Part shown: positions 42,956-50,621 of the stretch, piece after piece
Layout of the letters: each line of letters starts with the position of its first letter
Numbering within the stretch: the first letter of the stretch is position 1
Assembly (NCBI GenBank): GCA_045654645.1
Contig: JAZONR010000006.1
Location: 1 to 52,005 of the forward strand
Origin: HGM04593 sp045654645
GTDB lineage: Bacteria; Bacteroidota; Bacteroidia; Bacteroidales; Bacteroidaceae
Length of the DNA: 52,005 nt
Direction: 5' to 3'
The notes under the pieces: model-generated
The model's database searches: none
Seen by the model: only the letters and a program-made list of their open reading frames with translations
What the model was told of the DNA's origin: nothing
Made by a program: the position numbers and the translations under genes

Positions 42956-43936
42956 TTAAATTATTTTGCCGAGTATTTTGTCGAGTACCCAGTTTGTGGG
43001 GGTTGCACTTATGCTGTCGCAGGTGCAGATACCAATTTTTTGAATGTGCTCTACAATGTTTCTGATGAGGGGGAGCTGCACATAGGGTGGGTTGGGGATG
43101 CTGAAGGTTTGCGTGCCTTCATCGGTGCGCAGTTCTATGGGCTCAAATGTGAATACCGAGAACTTTATACACCCCTTACTGCCGAATATCTCAATGTGGT
43201 CCTCTCTTGATGATTCATCTGAGACAAAACACCAGGAGCCTGAGCCGGGAATCCCGTTCTCGAATTTGAAGCAGGCGCTCACGGTGTCCTCGGCCTTGTA
43301 GAGCCCACCGCGGTTGGCACTGTATCCCTCGGCAAAGAGTATGCAGCCAAACATCTCTTGCAACAGGTCTATCTGGTGCGGCGCAAGGTCATAGAAATAT
43401 CCGCCACCGGCAATGTCGGGGTTTACTCGCCAGGGGAGGTTGTCGCGGTTGTAGTCGAGGTCGCGTGGTGGAACGGCAAACCTGATTTGCACATTCAACA
43501 CGTTGCCTATTTGCGGCAACAACTCCTTTACTTTCTGGAAATAGGGGAGGTATCGGCGGTAGTAGGCCACAAAACAGGGGACACCGGTCTCTCTTGAGAC
43601 GCGGTTGATGCGTGCGCAATCCTCATAGTTGGCAGCTAATGGTTTTTCAATGTATACGGGCTTGCCGGCTTTCATTGCCATTATGGCAAATGTGGCGTGT
43701 GAAGAGGGTGGCGTGGCAATGTATATTGCATTTACACCGGGGTCGTCAATGAGTGCCTGTGCATCGGTGTACCAATGGGTGATGTTGTGGCGTTTGGCAT
43801 ATTCTTTAGTCTTTTCCTTGTCGCGGCCCATTACGGCTACCACTTCCGAGCCCTTTACAAGTGCAAATGCCGGGCCACTCTTCTTTTCGGTGGCCTCGCC
43901 GCAGCCAATGAAGCCCCATTTGACGGTTATGTTCAT
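42956..43936 (-). CDS. Gfo/Idh/MocA family oxidoreductase
   Basis: The 326-residue protein has an N-terminal Rossmann domain (KWGFIGCGEATEKKSGPAF) and the family active-site segment IEKPLAANYEDCARI, where EKP is the signature. The C-terminal substrate domain includes AGGGYFYDLAPHQIDLLQ. These enzymes use NAD(P) on sugars or inositols; the substrate is not predictable. It lies in an envelope-protein cluster, 15 bp after the porin gene. There is no signal peptide, so it is cytoplasmic. Confidence 0.92.
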   Translation of the reverse strand: MNITVKWGFIGCGEATEKKSGPAFALVKGSEVVAVMGRDKEKTKEYAKRHNITHWYTDAQALIDDPGVNAIYIATPPSSHATFAIMAMKAGKPVYIEKPLAANYEDCARINRVSRETGVPCFVAYYRRYLPYFQKVKELLPQIGNVLNVQIRFAVPPRDLDYNRDNLPWRVNPDIAGGGYFYDLAPHQIDLLQEMFGCILFAEGYSANRGGLYKAEDTVSACFKFENGIPGSGSWCFVSDESSREDHIEIFGSKGCIKFSVFTFEPIELRTDEGTQTFSIPNPPYVQLPLIRNIVEHIQKIGICTCDSISATPTNWVLDKILGKII

Positions 43937-43951
43937 AGTTTGCTGTATACT

Positions 43952-46030
43952 TTAGTTGTAGAAATTCCACGATATGCCAAACCATAGCACTGCAGGAGTG
44001 ATGGGGTAGTGAGGCGCAAGGAAGTAGTTCCTGTTGCCGGTACCGTTGTTCACGTGGTAGTATTTTACATAGAAACGTGCCTGTTTGAGCAGAAAGTTTG
44101 CATAGACGCTTGCTATGGGGTAGTTGCCTATCTTAATCTTCTCCTTGGGGTTCTGTTGCACAAACTGGCCCAATGCAGGCATATATGCAGGTGCATAGTA
44201 GGCGGTAAAGTACCAGGCGTCGGCTCCAATCTCGGTGTTGAGTACTTTGGCTATTCTGAACTTTAGGAATATGTTGGCATAGGCGTTGAACGTGGGTAAC
44301 GGAAGCACATCCTGGTTGCTGCTTGCCTGGTAGGTTAGCACGGTGTTGAAGTTGAAGATGCCTGCCACAACATCTTGCTTCAGTGTTGCGGCAACCACCT
44401 GAATATTGCCGTTCTCCTGGGCCGCTTTGAAACGGTTCAGGAACAGCTTGCCTGTTGTGGCAGGTATTGAATGGTTGGCAATATAGGTGTAGTTCTTTAT
44501 GTTCTCGAAACCTACTTTCAGCATTGTGCGCCACGATGGAATTTCCAACTTGCCTTCGATGCGTGTCCTGAACTCTTTGGCAAAGTCTTTGTTGTCCCAC
44601 CAAAAGTGCTCGGAATGGAAGTGGCGATAGTAGAATGATGGTCTGTTGTTCTTTATGAATGCTGATGCCGAAACGTTTACATCTCTCTTTCGTATCTTGA
44701 AATTGAAATCTAATGTTCCATCGAGCGAGAATGCTCCCAGCTCATCGCCAAGCACGGCGGCTTCGCCTTCAATGTTATATTTCAGGAATTTCCAATGTGA
44801 ACTGGAAATGTTGCCACCTACAAAGAGTGTGTTTTCGTTATATTGCTCTATGCGTTGTGCAGTGCTGCCGGGTGTGCTGTCGGGCAGTTCGTGTCTTTTG
44901 AACTTGTGTGTGGCAAAAGCAGTTATGTCGGCAAAAGCCCATTTGCGGAAACCCTCGCACATTGAAAGTGCAACTCTGTTTTCAACTGCCAACCGCCTTG
45001 TTCCGTCTACAGAGTCATAGGGCAGGAATGTGTCGGCATGGTAGTTGGCGGGTTGTCTGTGGCTGATGTATTCGTGGAGCCTGTATGAGACATCGGCGGT
45101 GTGGGTGAGACGAACAACCTTCACAAACTCATTCACTGTCGAGTCGGTGGCTATGCTGTCGGGAAGCACCTTTTCGCGGTAGTAGCCCCAGTTGTAGTTG
45201 TGGGTGAAAAAGAGATTGTGCACTTCGTTCCTGTTCCAGGTCTTGTCCAAAAAGACGGGAATGTCGGCCGTACCCATATTGCTGCCTGCTCCTTCGGTTT
45301 CCTCGGGGCGTGTGATGTAGCGGTCGTCGCTGATACCGCCATTTTCGGCTTGTTTCATATGGTAACGGCCTGCCAACAAGTGGTAGTTGTATCTGTCGCT
45401 TCTGTAGAAAGAGAAGAGCGCATAGTTCACCAGTGATGTGGCTTGCTTGTCATAGCGGCCACGTGCATAAAGGTAGTCAAAGATAAATCCTATTCCGAAA
45501 TGCTTTCCTGCATTGGTTGAAAAGTAGGCCCTGAAACGGTCATCTCCATCTACCTTGTTGCCCGATGAGTGGTAGCTTAGGTTTGTGTAGGGCGACTTTG
45601 TATCGGTGAAGATAAACTCATCGGGGGTGGTGTAGAAATAGTCATAGGGCTGCATAAAGTCAAACTTGGTGTCCGTCGGACGGTCGAAAAAGAGCCTCGA
45701 CTGTCGTGGGGTGCCCATATTGCCAAGGAAGTTGTATTCACCGTTCACGCCTTCGGTGAGGTGCCAGTTCTGGAACATATATTGCAGCGTGTCGGCGTTT
45801 ATTTCCCTGGGGATGCCCAGCTTGCTGTCTATGTTCCACTGGTGAATTTCCATTGGAACTATAATGTCGGTCTTTGTGCTGTCCTTGGTGTTGACTTTGA
45901 ATGGACTGAATACCTCACCGTGCCCGAGGCCATCGCTGCGCTTCTCGAGTTGGTGCTGTTGCAGGGATTGTGTGTAGCTTGCTGTCGGCAGCACAAGAAT
46001 CAACAATAGATATATTAGTCTCTTGATCAT
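43952..46030 (-). CDS. Putative porin (Porin_10-like outer-membrane protein)
   Basis: The 692-residue protein has a signal peptide (LLILVLPTASYTQ) and a large strand-rich body ending in an aromatic-rich last strand (VLWFGISWNFYN), as in Bacteroidetes outer-membrane barrels. Segments such as NLSYHSSGNKVDGDDRFRAYFSTNAGKHFGIGF, quoted only in part, match the putative porin family. The substrate is unknown. It follows the 54-residue gene by 9 bp on the minus strand. Confidence 0.85.
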   Translation of the reverse strand: MIKRLIYLLLILVLPTASYTQSLQQHQLEKRSDGLGHGEVFSPFKVNTKDSTKTDIIVPMEIHQWNIDSKLGIPREINADTLQYMFQNWHLTEGVNGEYNFLGNMGTPRQSRLFFDRPTDTKFDFMQPYDYFYTTPDEFIFTDTKSPYTNLSYHSSGNKVDGDDRFRAYFSTNAGKHFGIGFIFDYLYARGRYDKQATSLVNYALFSFYRSDRYNYHLLAGRYHMKQAENGGISDDRYITRPEETEGAGSNMGTADIPVFLDKTWNRNEVHNLFFTHNYNWGYYREKVLPDSIATDSTVNEFVKVVRLTHTADVSYRLHEYISHRQPANYHADTFLPYDSVDGTRRLAVENRVALSMCEGFRKWAFADITAFATHKFKRHELPDSTPGSTAQRIEQYNENTLFVGGNISSSHWKFLKYNIEGEAAVLGDELGAFSLDGTLDFNFKIRKRDVNVSASAFIKNNRPSFYYRHFHSEHFWWDNKDFAKEFRTRIEGKLEIPSWRTMLKVGFENIKNYTYIANHSIPATTGKLFLNRFKAAQENGNIQVVAATLKQDVVAGIFNFNTVLTYQASSNQDVLPLPTFNAYANIFLKFRIAKVLNTEIGADAWYFTAYYAPAYMPALGQFVQQNPKEKIKIGNYPIASVYANFLLKQARFYVKYYHVNNGTGNRNYFLAPHYPITPAVLWFGISWNFYN

Positions 46031-46039
46031 TTCCCGAAT

Positions 46040-46204
46040 TTAATTTACGAAGCGCAGAAAGAACTCCATCACCTTGAACGCCATAGCTGTTAAACCTACC
46101 GGTTTGTAGGCACCGCTTTCTCCAATGAAGAGCACGAATGTTACCACCGTGCCAAGAAGGAACAGTATGTTGAGAATGTATCTCGCCTTGTCAATCTTTC
46201 TCAT
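46040..46204 (-). CDS. Small membrane protein (54 aa)
   Basis: The frame starts at an ATG at 46204 and stops at 46040. The product begins MRKIDKARYILNILFLLGTV, has one membrane helix at about residues 9-27, and ends in FKVMEFFLRFVN. It lies 7 bp after the DUF4468 gene and 9 bp before the porin start, filling an otherwise empty 181-bp gap in a tight operon. Its hydrophobic pattern and spacing support it as a real gene. I do not recognise the family. Confidence 0.7.
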   Translation of the reverse strand: MRKIDKARYILNILFLLGTVVTFVLFIGESGAYKPVGLTAMAFKVMEFFLRFVN

Positions 46205-46211
46205 TCCGGTT

Positions 46212-46802
46212 TCAATTGTTTAGTGCCTGTGTCAGTTCTTCTATGAGCTGTTCTTTGCGGTCTATTGTCTTGCAGCGGAACTTGCCCGGGAATTTTTTGA
46301 GCTTGCCTTTCTTGTTGAAGGCATTGTTGTCGGTTATCCAATCCTCGGCAATCATTTTAATCCCGCCATCATCATCCTCATCGTCATACCAGTATGTGAT
46401 GCGCGACAGGTTGAAAGTGCAGCTGCCGTCATTGGCGGTGAGAGTGAGATAGTAGTACATTCTGGCTCTGCTCAGCACAAAGAATGTGTTCTTGAACACA
46501 ATGTACTCCTCGCCTTTTATTATGGTTGTGTTGGGGTTTTCGCTATCAAAGCGCTTAACCGATATTATTGTGGGCTCTACGTAGCGCTTGGCAATCCATT
46601 TGTCGGCCTTCTCCTTTATTTGTGCTGCGGTGAGGCCCTCGGCAGGGATTGTGGTCTCGAAAGTAACTTTGCCGTTTATCACCGGCACGGTGCCCATTGC
46701 GTATGCGGCATCTAAACTCTTGTTGCTCTTTTTGAATACCTGCGCTTGAATGCCACAACCGGTCATTAAGGCCAAAAGTAGTATGATAAGTCTTGTCTTC
46801 AT
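46212..46802 (-). CDS. DUF4468 domain-containing secreted protein
   Basis: The 196-residue protein has an N-terminal signal with a possible lipobox (LMTGC). It continues with a mixed alpha/beta domain typical of DUF4468 with its TBP-like fold: VPVINGKVTFETTIPAEGLTAAQI in part, a YYYLTLTANDG strand and late EDWITDNNA. Function is unknown. It is the first gene of the minus-strand cluster running to 41885, with a promoter at 46837-46867. Confidence 0.85.
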   Translation of the reverse strand: MKTRLIILLLALMTGCGIQAQVFKKSNKSLDAAYAMGTVPVINGKVTFETTIPAEGLTAAQIKEKADKWIAKRYVEPTIISVKRFDSENPNTTIIKGEEYIVFKNTFFVLSRARMYYYLTLTANDGSCTFNLSRITYWYDDEDDDGGIKMIAEDWITDNNAFNKKGKLKKFPGKFRCKTIDRKEQLIEELTQALNN

Positions 46803-46836
46803 CGCTTTTTAGAATTATAATGTGTGATTAACCTTG

Positions 46837-46867
46837 CGAAGATAATACAAAAGAAAAAAGAAAACAA
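46837..46867 (-). promoter_or_regulatory. Promoter of the DUF4468-porin cluster
   Basis: The minus strand has TTG (46867-46865), 20 nt and TATCTTCG (46844-46837). The start would be near 46831, about 30 nt before the ATG at 46802. Confidence 0.5.
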
Positions 46868-46968
46868 GTAAAATGCCCCGTCTCATTCTCATTAAAATAG
46901 CATATTGGTGCAATAGGGTGTTGTGCCGCGCTTGGTTTGTTGCTTTGCGAAAAAACAACGGCTTATTT

Positions 46969-47000
46969 TTTGTGTTTGCTGCCAACTTGTATTAAATTTG
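46969..47000 (+). promoter_or_regulatory. Promoter of the PASTA-rluD genes
   Basis: TTTG (46969-46972), 20 nt and TAAATTTG (46993-47000) form a near-perfect consensus. The start near 47006 supports the ATG at 47058 for the PASTA gene. Confidence 0.75.
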
Positions 47001-47057
47001 CATTTGATTGGCTGTGGAGGGCTCACAGGCTTCATAAGCCATTACATAGGAATTGAT

Positions 47058-47693
47058 ATGGAAAAGAACGATGCTAAAAAAGGAAAGGCGCCGGTGAAGG
47101 GCGGCAAAAAGTTTGTGAAGATGGTGAGGCTTGTGGCAATAAATGTTGTTGCCGTTGCCGTGCTTATGGTTGCATTGCCCTATTGCGCTTTGAAGTGGAC
47201 CGATAGCTACACCAGGCACGGCGAGGCGTGCGAGGTACCCAATGTGTGCGGCCTTGAACTGGAGGATGCGACAGGGGTGCTTGCCGGAAGGGGGCTTGAC
47301 CACAGTGTGGTAGAGCGCAGACATAAACCCGGTGCGGTGGAGAATGAGATAATTATGCAGTATCCCGAGCCTGGCTCGATGGTTAAAGAGGGGCGCAAGG
47401 TGGGTCTTGTGGTGAACAGCACCGAGAAACCCAAGCGCACAATACCATCTGTCATTGACAACCGCACCTATCGCGAAGCCGAGTCGCACATTCGTGCTGC
47501 CGGTTTTGTGATTGAAAAGGTTGATACCGTTGCGGGTGAGAAGGATTGGGTATATGAGATGCGATACAACAACAGGCAGTTGAAGAACGGCGAGGCAATT
47601 CCGCAAGGCTCAAAGGTTACTGTTGTTGTGGGCAACGGAAAGGCACGTGCCGATGAGGATGAACCTGTCTTTGACGAGAATTTCGGAATTTGA
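47058..47693 (+). CDS. PASTA-domain membrane protein
   Basis: The 211-residue product has a Lys-rich cytoplasmic tail, one membrane helix (about 24-45) and two periplasmic PASTA domains (about 58-123 and 125-192; EVPNVCGLELEDATGVLAG and TIPSVIDNRTYREAESHIRA). PASTA domains bind peptidoglycan stem peptides in other bacteria. There is no kinase or transpeptidase domain. The frame is open from 46923, but the promoter places the start downstream, at the ATG at 47058. It precedes rluD by 12 bp. Confidence 0.9.
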   Translation: MEKNDAKKGKAPVKGGKKFVKMVRLVAINVVAVAVLMVALPYCALKWTDSYTRHGEACEVPNVCGLELEDATGVLAGRGLDHSVVERRHKPGAVENEIIMQYPEPGSMVKEGRKVGLVVNSTEKPKRTIPSVIDNRTYREAESHIRAAGFVIEKVDTVAGEKDWVYEMRYNNRQLKNGEAIPQGSKVTVVVGNGKARADEDEPVFDENFGI

Positions 47694-47705
47694 TGCTATA
47701 ACAGT

Positions 47706-48767
47706 ATGGAGGAACTTGATTTGTACACCCCCGATAATGAGGAGTTTGAGGTAGAGGAGGCCCTGTTTCGTGAACTGAGGATTACGGTAGACAAGGGGCA
47801 GTCGCCCATACGTATAGACAAATTCCTCATAGACCACGTTGCCAACACTTCGCGCAATAAGATTCAGCAGGCAGCCGATGCCGGCTCCATCTCTGTGAAC
47901 GGTAAAGTTGTGAAGAGCAACTACAAGGTGAAGCCTTGTGATGAGGTTGTGATAACATACAGCACGCCTGCCTATGACAATAGCATTGTCCCAGAGGATA
48001 TCCCGCTTGACATTGTCTATGAGGATGATGACCTTATGGTGGTGAATAAGCCTGCCGGTTTGGTGGTGCACCCCGGTTGCGGCAACACTCACGGAACGCT
48101 GATTAATGCGGTGGCCTGGCATTTGAAGGATAATCCTTCGTTCGACCCCAATGACCCCCAAGTGGGGCTTGTGCACCGCATTGATAAGAACACATCGGGT
48201 TTGCTGGTTGTTGCCAAGACGCCTGTGGCAAAGATGCATCTTGGAATGCAGTTCTTTAAAAAGACAACAAAGCGCACATACAATGCTGTGGTGTGGGGCA
48301 GTGTGAAGGAGGATGAGGGAACGGTGATTGGTAACATAACCCGTAATCCCCGCAACAGGTTGCAGATGTGTGTCTCTGCGGATGAAACGGTGGGTAAATA
48401 TGCCGTAACCCATTACAGGGTGCTCGAGCGCTTGAGTTATGTGTCGTTGGTGGAGTGTAACCTTGAGACGGGGCGTACGCATCAGATAAGGGTGCATATG
48501 AAACACATTGGCCACATCCTTTTCAATGATGATGTATATGGCGGTGATGAAATTCTCAAAGGTACCAATTTCAGTAAATATGCCCAGTTTGTGCGCAACT
48601 GCTTTAAGATGTGTCCGCGTCAGGCGCTACACGCCCGCACGCTTGGTTTTGTGCATCCGACAACAGGTGAGCAGATGTACTTTAACTCGGAACTTCCCGA
48701 GGATTTTAAGGCAATGGTGGAGGCTTGGCGCCGCTATTCAAGCGCTAGTGCCGCGTATATGGAGTAG
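47706..48767 (+). CDS. RluA/RluD-family 23S rRNA pseudouridine synthase
   Basis: The enzyme isomerises uridines in large-subunit rRNA. The 353-residue protein has an N-terminal S4 RNA-binding domain (RIDKFLIDHVANTSRNKIQQ, about 36-80) and the catalytic domain with HRIDKNTSG, where Asp160 is the catalytic residue. LETGRTHQIRVHMKHIGHI follows as the second family motif. The organisation is that of RluD, which modifies helix 69. It is likely co-transcribed with the PASTA gene. Confidence 0.94.
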   Translation: MEELDLYTPDNEEFEVEEALFRELRITVDKGQSPIRIDKFLIDHVANTSRNKIQQAADAGSISVNGKVVKSNYKVKPCDEVVITYSTPAYDNSIVPEDIPLDIVYEDDDLMVVNKPAGLVVHPGCGNTHGTLINAVAWHLKDNPSFDPNDPQVGLVHRIDKNTSGLLVVAKTPVAKMHLGMQFFKKTTKRTYNAVVWGSVKEDEGTVIGNITRNPRNRLQMCVSADETVGKYAVTHYRVLERLSYVSLVECNLETGRTHQIRVHMKHIGHILFNDDVYGGDEILKGTNFSKYAQFVRNCFKMCPRQALHARTLGFVHPTTGEQMYFNSELPEDFKAMVEAWRRYSSASAAYME

Positions 48768-48791
48768 AACAATTATTTAAATGCTTGAAAT

Positions 48792-49187
48792 ATGAAAATG
48801 GGTAGAATTATTCTTTTGGCCTTGTTGCTTGTGTGTGCAATGCCATCAAATCCGGTCTATGCTGCCGGCGGGTCGTGCAAGCGTTCAGAGAAGGTTGAGA
48901 ACTCTCCAATGAGTAACAGAGATTTTAAAAAGCTTCGCAAGAGTGTGAAAGATGCCGATTTCGATGCGGATAAGTTTATATTCATTGAGGCGGCAGCTGC
49001 AACATCAAATTTCAGTGATAAGCAGTGCCTTAAACTGATGGATGAATTTTCCTTTGATAACGAGAAACTGAGGGTGCTTGAGATTGTGGCTCCCAAGCTT
49101 GTGGGCAAGGTCAATTCTGTTAAGATTCTTTCTACATTCGAGTTTACTCAGCCAAGGAAGAAGGCAGCCCAAATTTTGCATCCTTAA
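48792..49187 (+). CDS. DUF4476 domain-containing secreted protein
   Basis: The 131-residue protein has a signal peptide ending PVYA-AGG. The rest is DUF4476-like: PMSNRDFKKLRKSVKDADFDADK, given as a landmark, with KLMDEFSFDNEKLRVLEIVAP and STFEFTQPRKKAA. The fold is a small helical domain of unknown function found in Bacteroidetes exported proteins. It starts 24 bp after rluD. The long repeat-filled intergenic region follows. Confidence 0.85.
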   Translation: MKMGRIILLALLLVCAMPSNPVYAAGGSCKRSEKVENSPMSNRDFKKLRKSVKDADFDADKFIFIEAAAATSNFSDKQCLKLMDEFSFDNEKLRVLEIVAPKLVGKVNSVKILSTFEFTQPRKKAAQILHP

Positions 49188-49212
49188 ATGGTGGATGAAA
49201 ATATGGCAAAAG

Positions 49213-49590
49213 TGGTATAAGACGGGCTAAACAGAAGCTGACTGAAAAGGCTCTTTTGTTGTTATACTCGCCCTTGGAAATGCTCGTTTACGCTTAGTAA
49301 ATTAATCCGCAATGCAGGGTTTTTCCTCCTTGCTGCCCGGCATAGAATGCAAGCACTCTCTGCTATCGCGTGCTGCGTCGGTTAATCCGCAATGCAAGGT
49401 TTTTCCTCCTTGCTGCTCGGCATAGAATGCAAGCACTCTCTGCTCTCGCGTGCTGCGTCGGTTAATCCGCAATGCAGGGTTTTTCCTCCTTGCTGCTCGG
49501 CATAGAATGCAAGCACTCTCTGCTCTCGCGTGCTGCGTCGGTTGTGCTTTTTGGGGCTTTGCAAGCCTAAGAATAGCTCTTTTTATTCAA
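49213..49590 (+). repeat. Dispersed intergenic repeat, long copy with internal expansion
   Basis: 49213-49300 matches the left part of the copy at 8553-8630, and 49551-49590 resembles its right part (CTTTTTGGGG, TTGCAAGC, TAGCTCTTTTTA). Between these ends three 80-bp tandem units are inserted. Both copies sit directly downstream of a plus-strand gene and in the same orientation. No coding sequence is convincing in this region; the 80-bp period is not a multiple of three. Confidence 0.7.
49302..49541 (+). repeat. Three 80-bp tandem units
   Basis: Units start at 49302, 49382 and 49462 and differ at only a few positions (for example AGGG/AAGG, GCCC/GCTC, CTAT/CTCT). Each contains short inverted pieces, including GCAAGCAC with GTGCTGC, that can form a stem. 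The near identity points to recent expansion. Confidence 0.92.
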
Positions 49591-49602
49591 CTTCTCACAA
49601 AC

Positions 49603-49636
49603 GAGGGTGCCCCTTTAATACTTTTGGGGTACCCTC
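49603..49636 (+). terminator. GC-rich hairpin in the 49.6 kb intergenic region
   Basis: An 11-bp stem GAGGGTGCCCC/GGGGTACCCTC (one G-U pair) with a 12-nt loop is followed by TTATT, a weak U tract. It could end the DUF4476 transcript after the repeat region. Confidence 0.5.
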
Positions 49637-49643
49637 TTATTCC

Positions 49644-49651
49644 TAAATTTG
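49644..49651 (+). promoter_or_regulatory. Orphan plus-strand -7 box
   Basis: TAAATTTG matches TAnnTTTG; a TTTG at 49623-49626 is 17 nt upstream, slightly close. No plus-strand gene follows, so any transcript would run antisense into the gene at 49686-49997. Confidence 0.3.
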
Positions 49652-49685
49652 TAACATTTCTTTATTGAGAAGGAAAGTCTAAAGG

Positions 49686-49997
49686 CTACTTTATCAATAA
49701 AGCGAAATTGACATCGCCGTCGGCAAGGCTGCGCCCTGTGGTGTGGCCGGTGTCTGCAAGTTGTGTTGCGTGTTCTTTTGAAGAATGTCCGTTTTCGCGT
49801 GGTACTGCTATGCCAAGCGCAAATCCCAGTACAGAAGCGGCTACAAACCAGTATGGGTTGAAGCGTGGTGTCTTCTTGCTTAGGCGAGGCAGGGGAGCAA
49901 TGCGAACGGTTGCGTTATCTTCATCACGCACTTCGTGCAATAGGGTAAATAGCTCCATTGACTCCTGTTCTATTTTTTTCAATTCATTGTCGTTCAT
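49686..49997 (-). CDS. Small membrane protein, possible anti-sigma factor
   Basis: The 103-residue protein has an acidic helical N-terminal half (MNDNELKKIEQESMELFTLL), one membrane helix near residues 50-67 (WFVAASVLGFALGIAV) and a short periplasmic tail. Position and topology directly after an ECF sigma-factor gene suggest an anti-sigma role, but no zinc-binding HxxxCxxC motif is present. The call rests mainly on context. Confidence 0.7.
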   Translation of the reverse strand: MNDNELKKIEQESMELFTLLHEVRDEDNATVRIAPLPRLSKKTPRFNPYWFVAASVLGFALGIAVPRENGHSSKEHATQLADTGHTTGRSLADGDVNFALLIK

Positions 49998-50051
49998 ATT
50001 GTTTTGAGCTTTTTAGTATGTATAGGCATTGTCCGGATAGGATGTTGAAAT

Positions 50052-50621
50052 TCATAATTTCATTTTCATTTGCTTCTTGATGGATATGAGTGCAGCTGCA
50101 AGGCGCGACTTCACAGTCCCTTCAGGGGAACCCACAATGCGCGCAACTTCCGGCACGCAGAGCTCTTCATCGTAGTGTAGCAAAAAGGCATCGCGCTGCG
50201 GTTCGGGTAGTGCTTGTATGGCTTTGCGCAGTAGCCGGTGCAACTCTTCGCGTTCAATGGTCTCGTCTGCTGTGGCAGTAGGTTCTTCGCGCAGCATACA
50301 CTCCGCAGTGTATTTTTGGCGCACCTCTTCGTGGCGATATTCGTTCTTGCACAAATTGTAGGCTATGGCATAGAGCCATATTGTGAAGGGCTGTGTTGTG
50401 CGGTAGCTGGCTCGATGTGCCCAAACTCGCGCGAAGAGTTCTTGTACCATATCTTCAGCCTTGGCTGTGTCATAGGCTAACATACGAAGGAAGAAACCGC
50501 CAAGCCTGCGTGCATATCTCTCGTATAGCACTTCGTATGCCTCGTGTTCGCCCAGTCCCACGCGCAACATAAGCTCGGCATCGGGCAGGGTTTGTATAGT
50601 GCTAGCGATTGATCTCCTCAT
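50052..50621 (-). CDS. ECF-type RNA polymerase sigma factor
   Basis: From the ATG at 50621 the protein has 189 residues. Region 2 (YERYARRLGGFFLRMLAYD, AEDMVQELFARVWAHR) and region 4 (LPEPQRDAFLLHYDEELCVPEVARIVG, then GTVKSRLAAAL) are both complete. An upstream in-frame start at 50651 is possible but would overlap the preceding gene further. The chosen start overlaps the upstream gene by 20 bp, so expression of the two is probably coupled. The small membrane protein follows after 54 bp. Confidence 0.93.
   Translation of the reverse strand: MRRSIASTIQTLPDAELMLRVGLGEHEAYEVLYERYARRLGGFFLRMLAYDTAKAEDMVQELFARVWAHRASYRTTQPFTIWLYAIAYNLCKNEYRHEEVRQKYTAECMLREEPTATADETIEREELHRLLRKAIQALPEPQRDAFLLHYDEELCVPEVARIVGSPEGTVKSRLAAALISIKKQMKMKL

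Noticed and set aside
49382..49564. Minus-strand open frame with repeated peptides
   Set aside because: It comes from the 80-bp tandem units, whose period shifts the frame each time; no start signal or domain is present.
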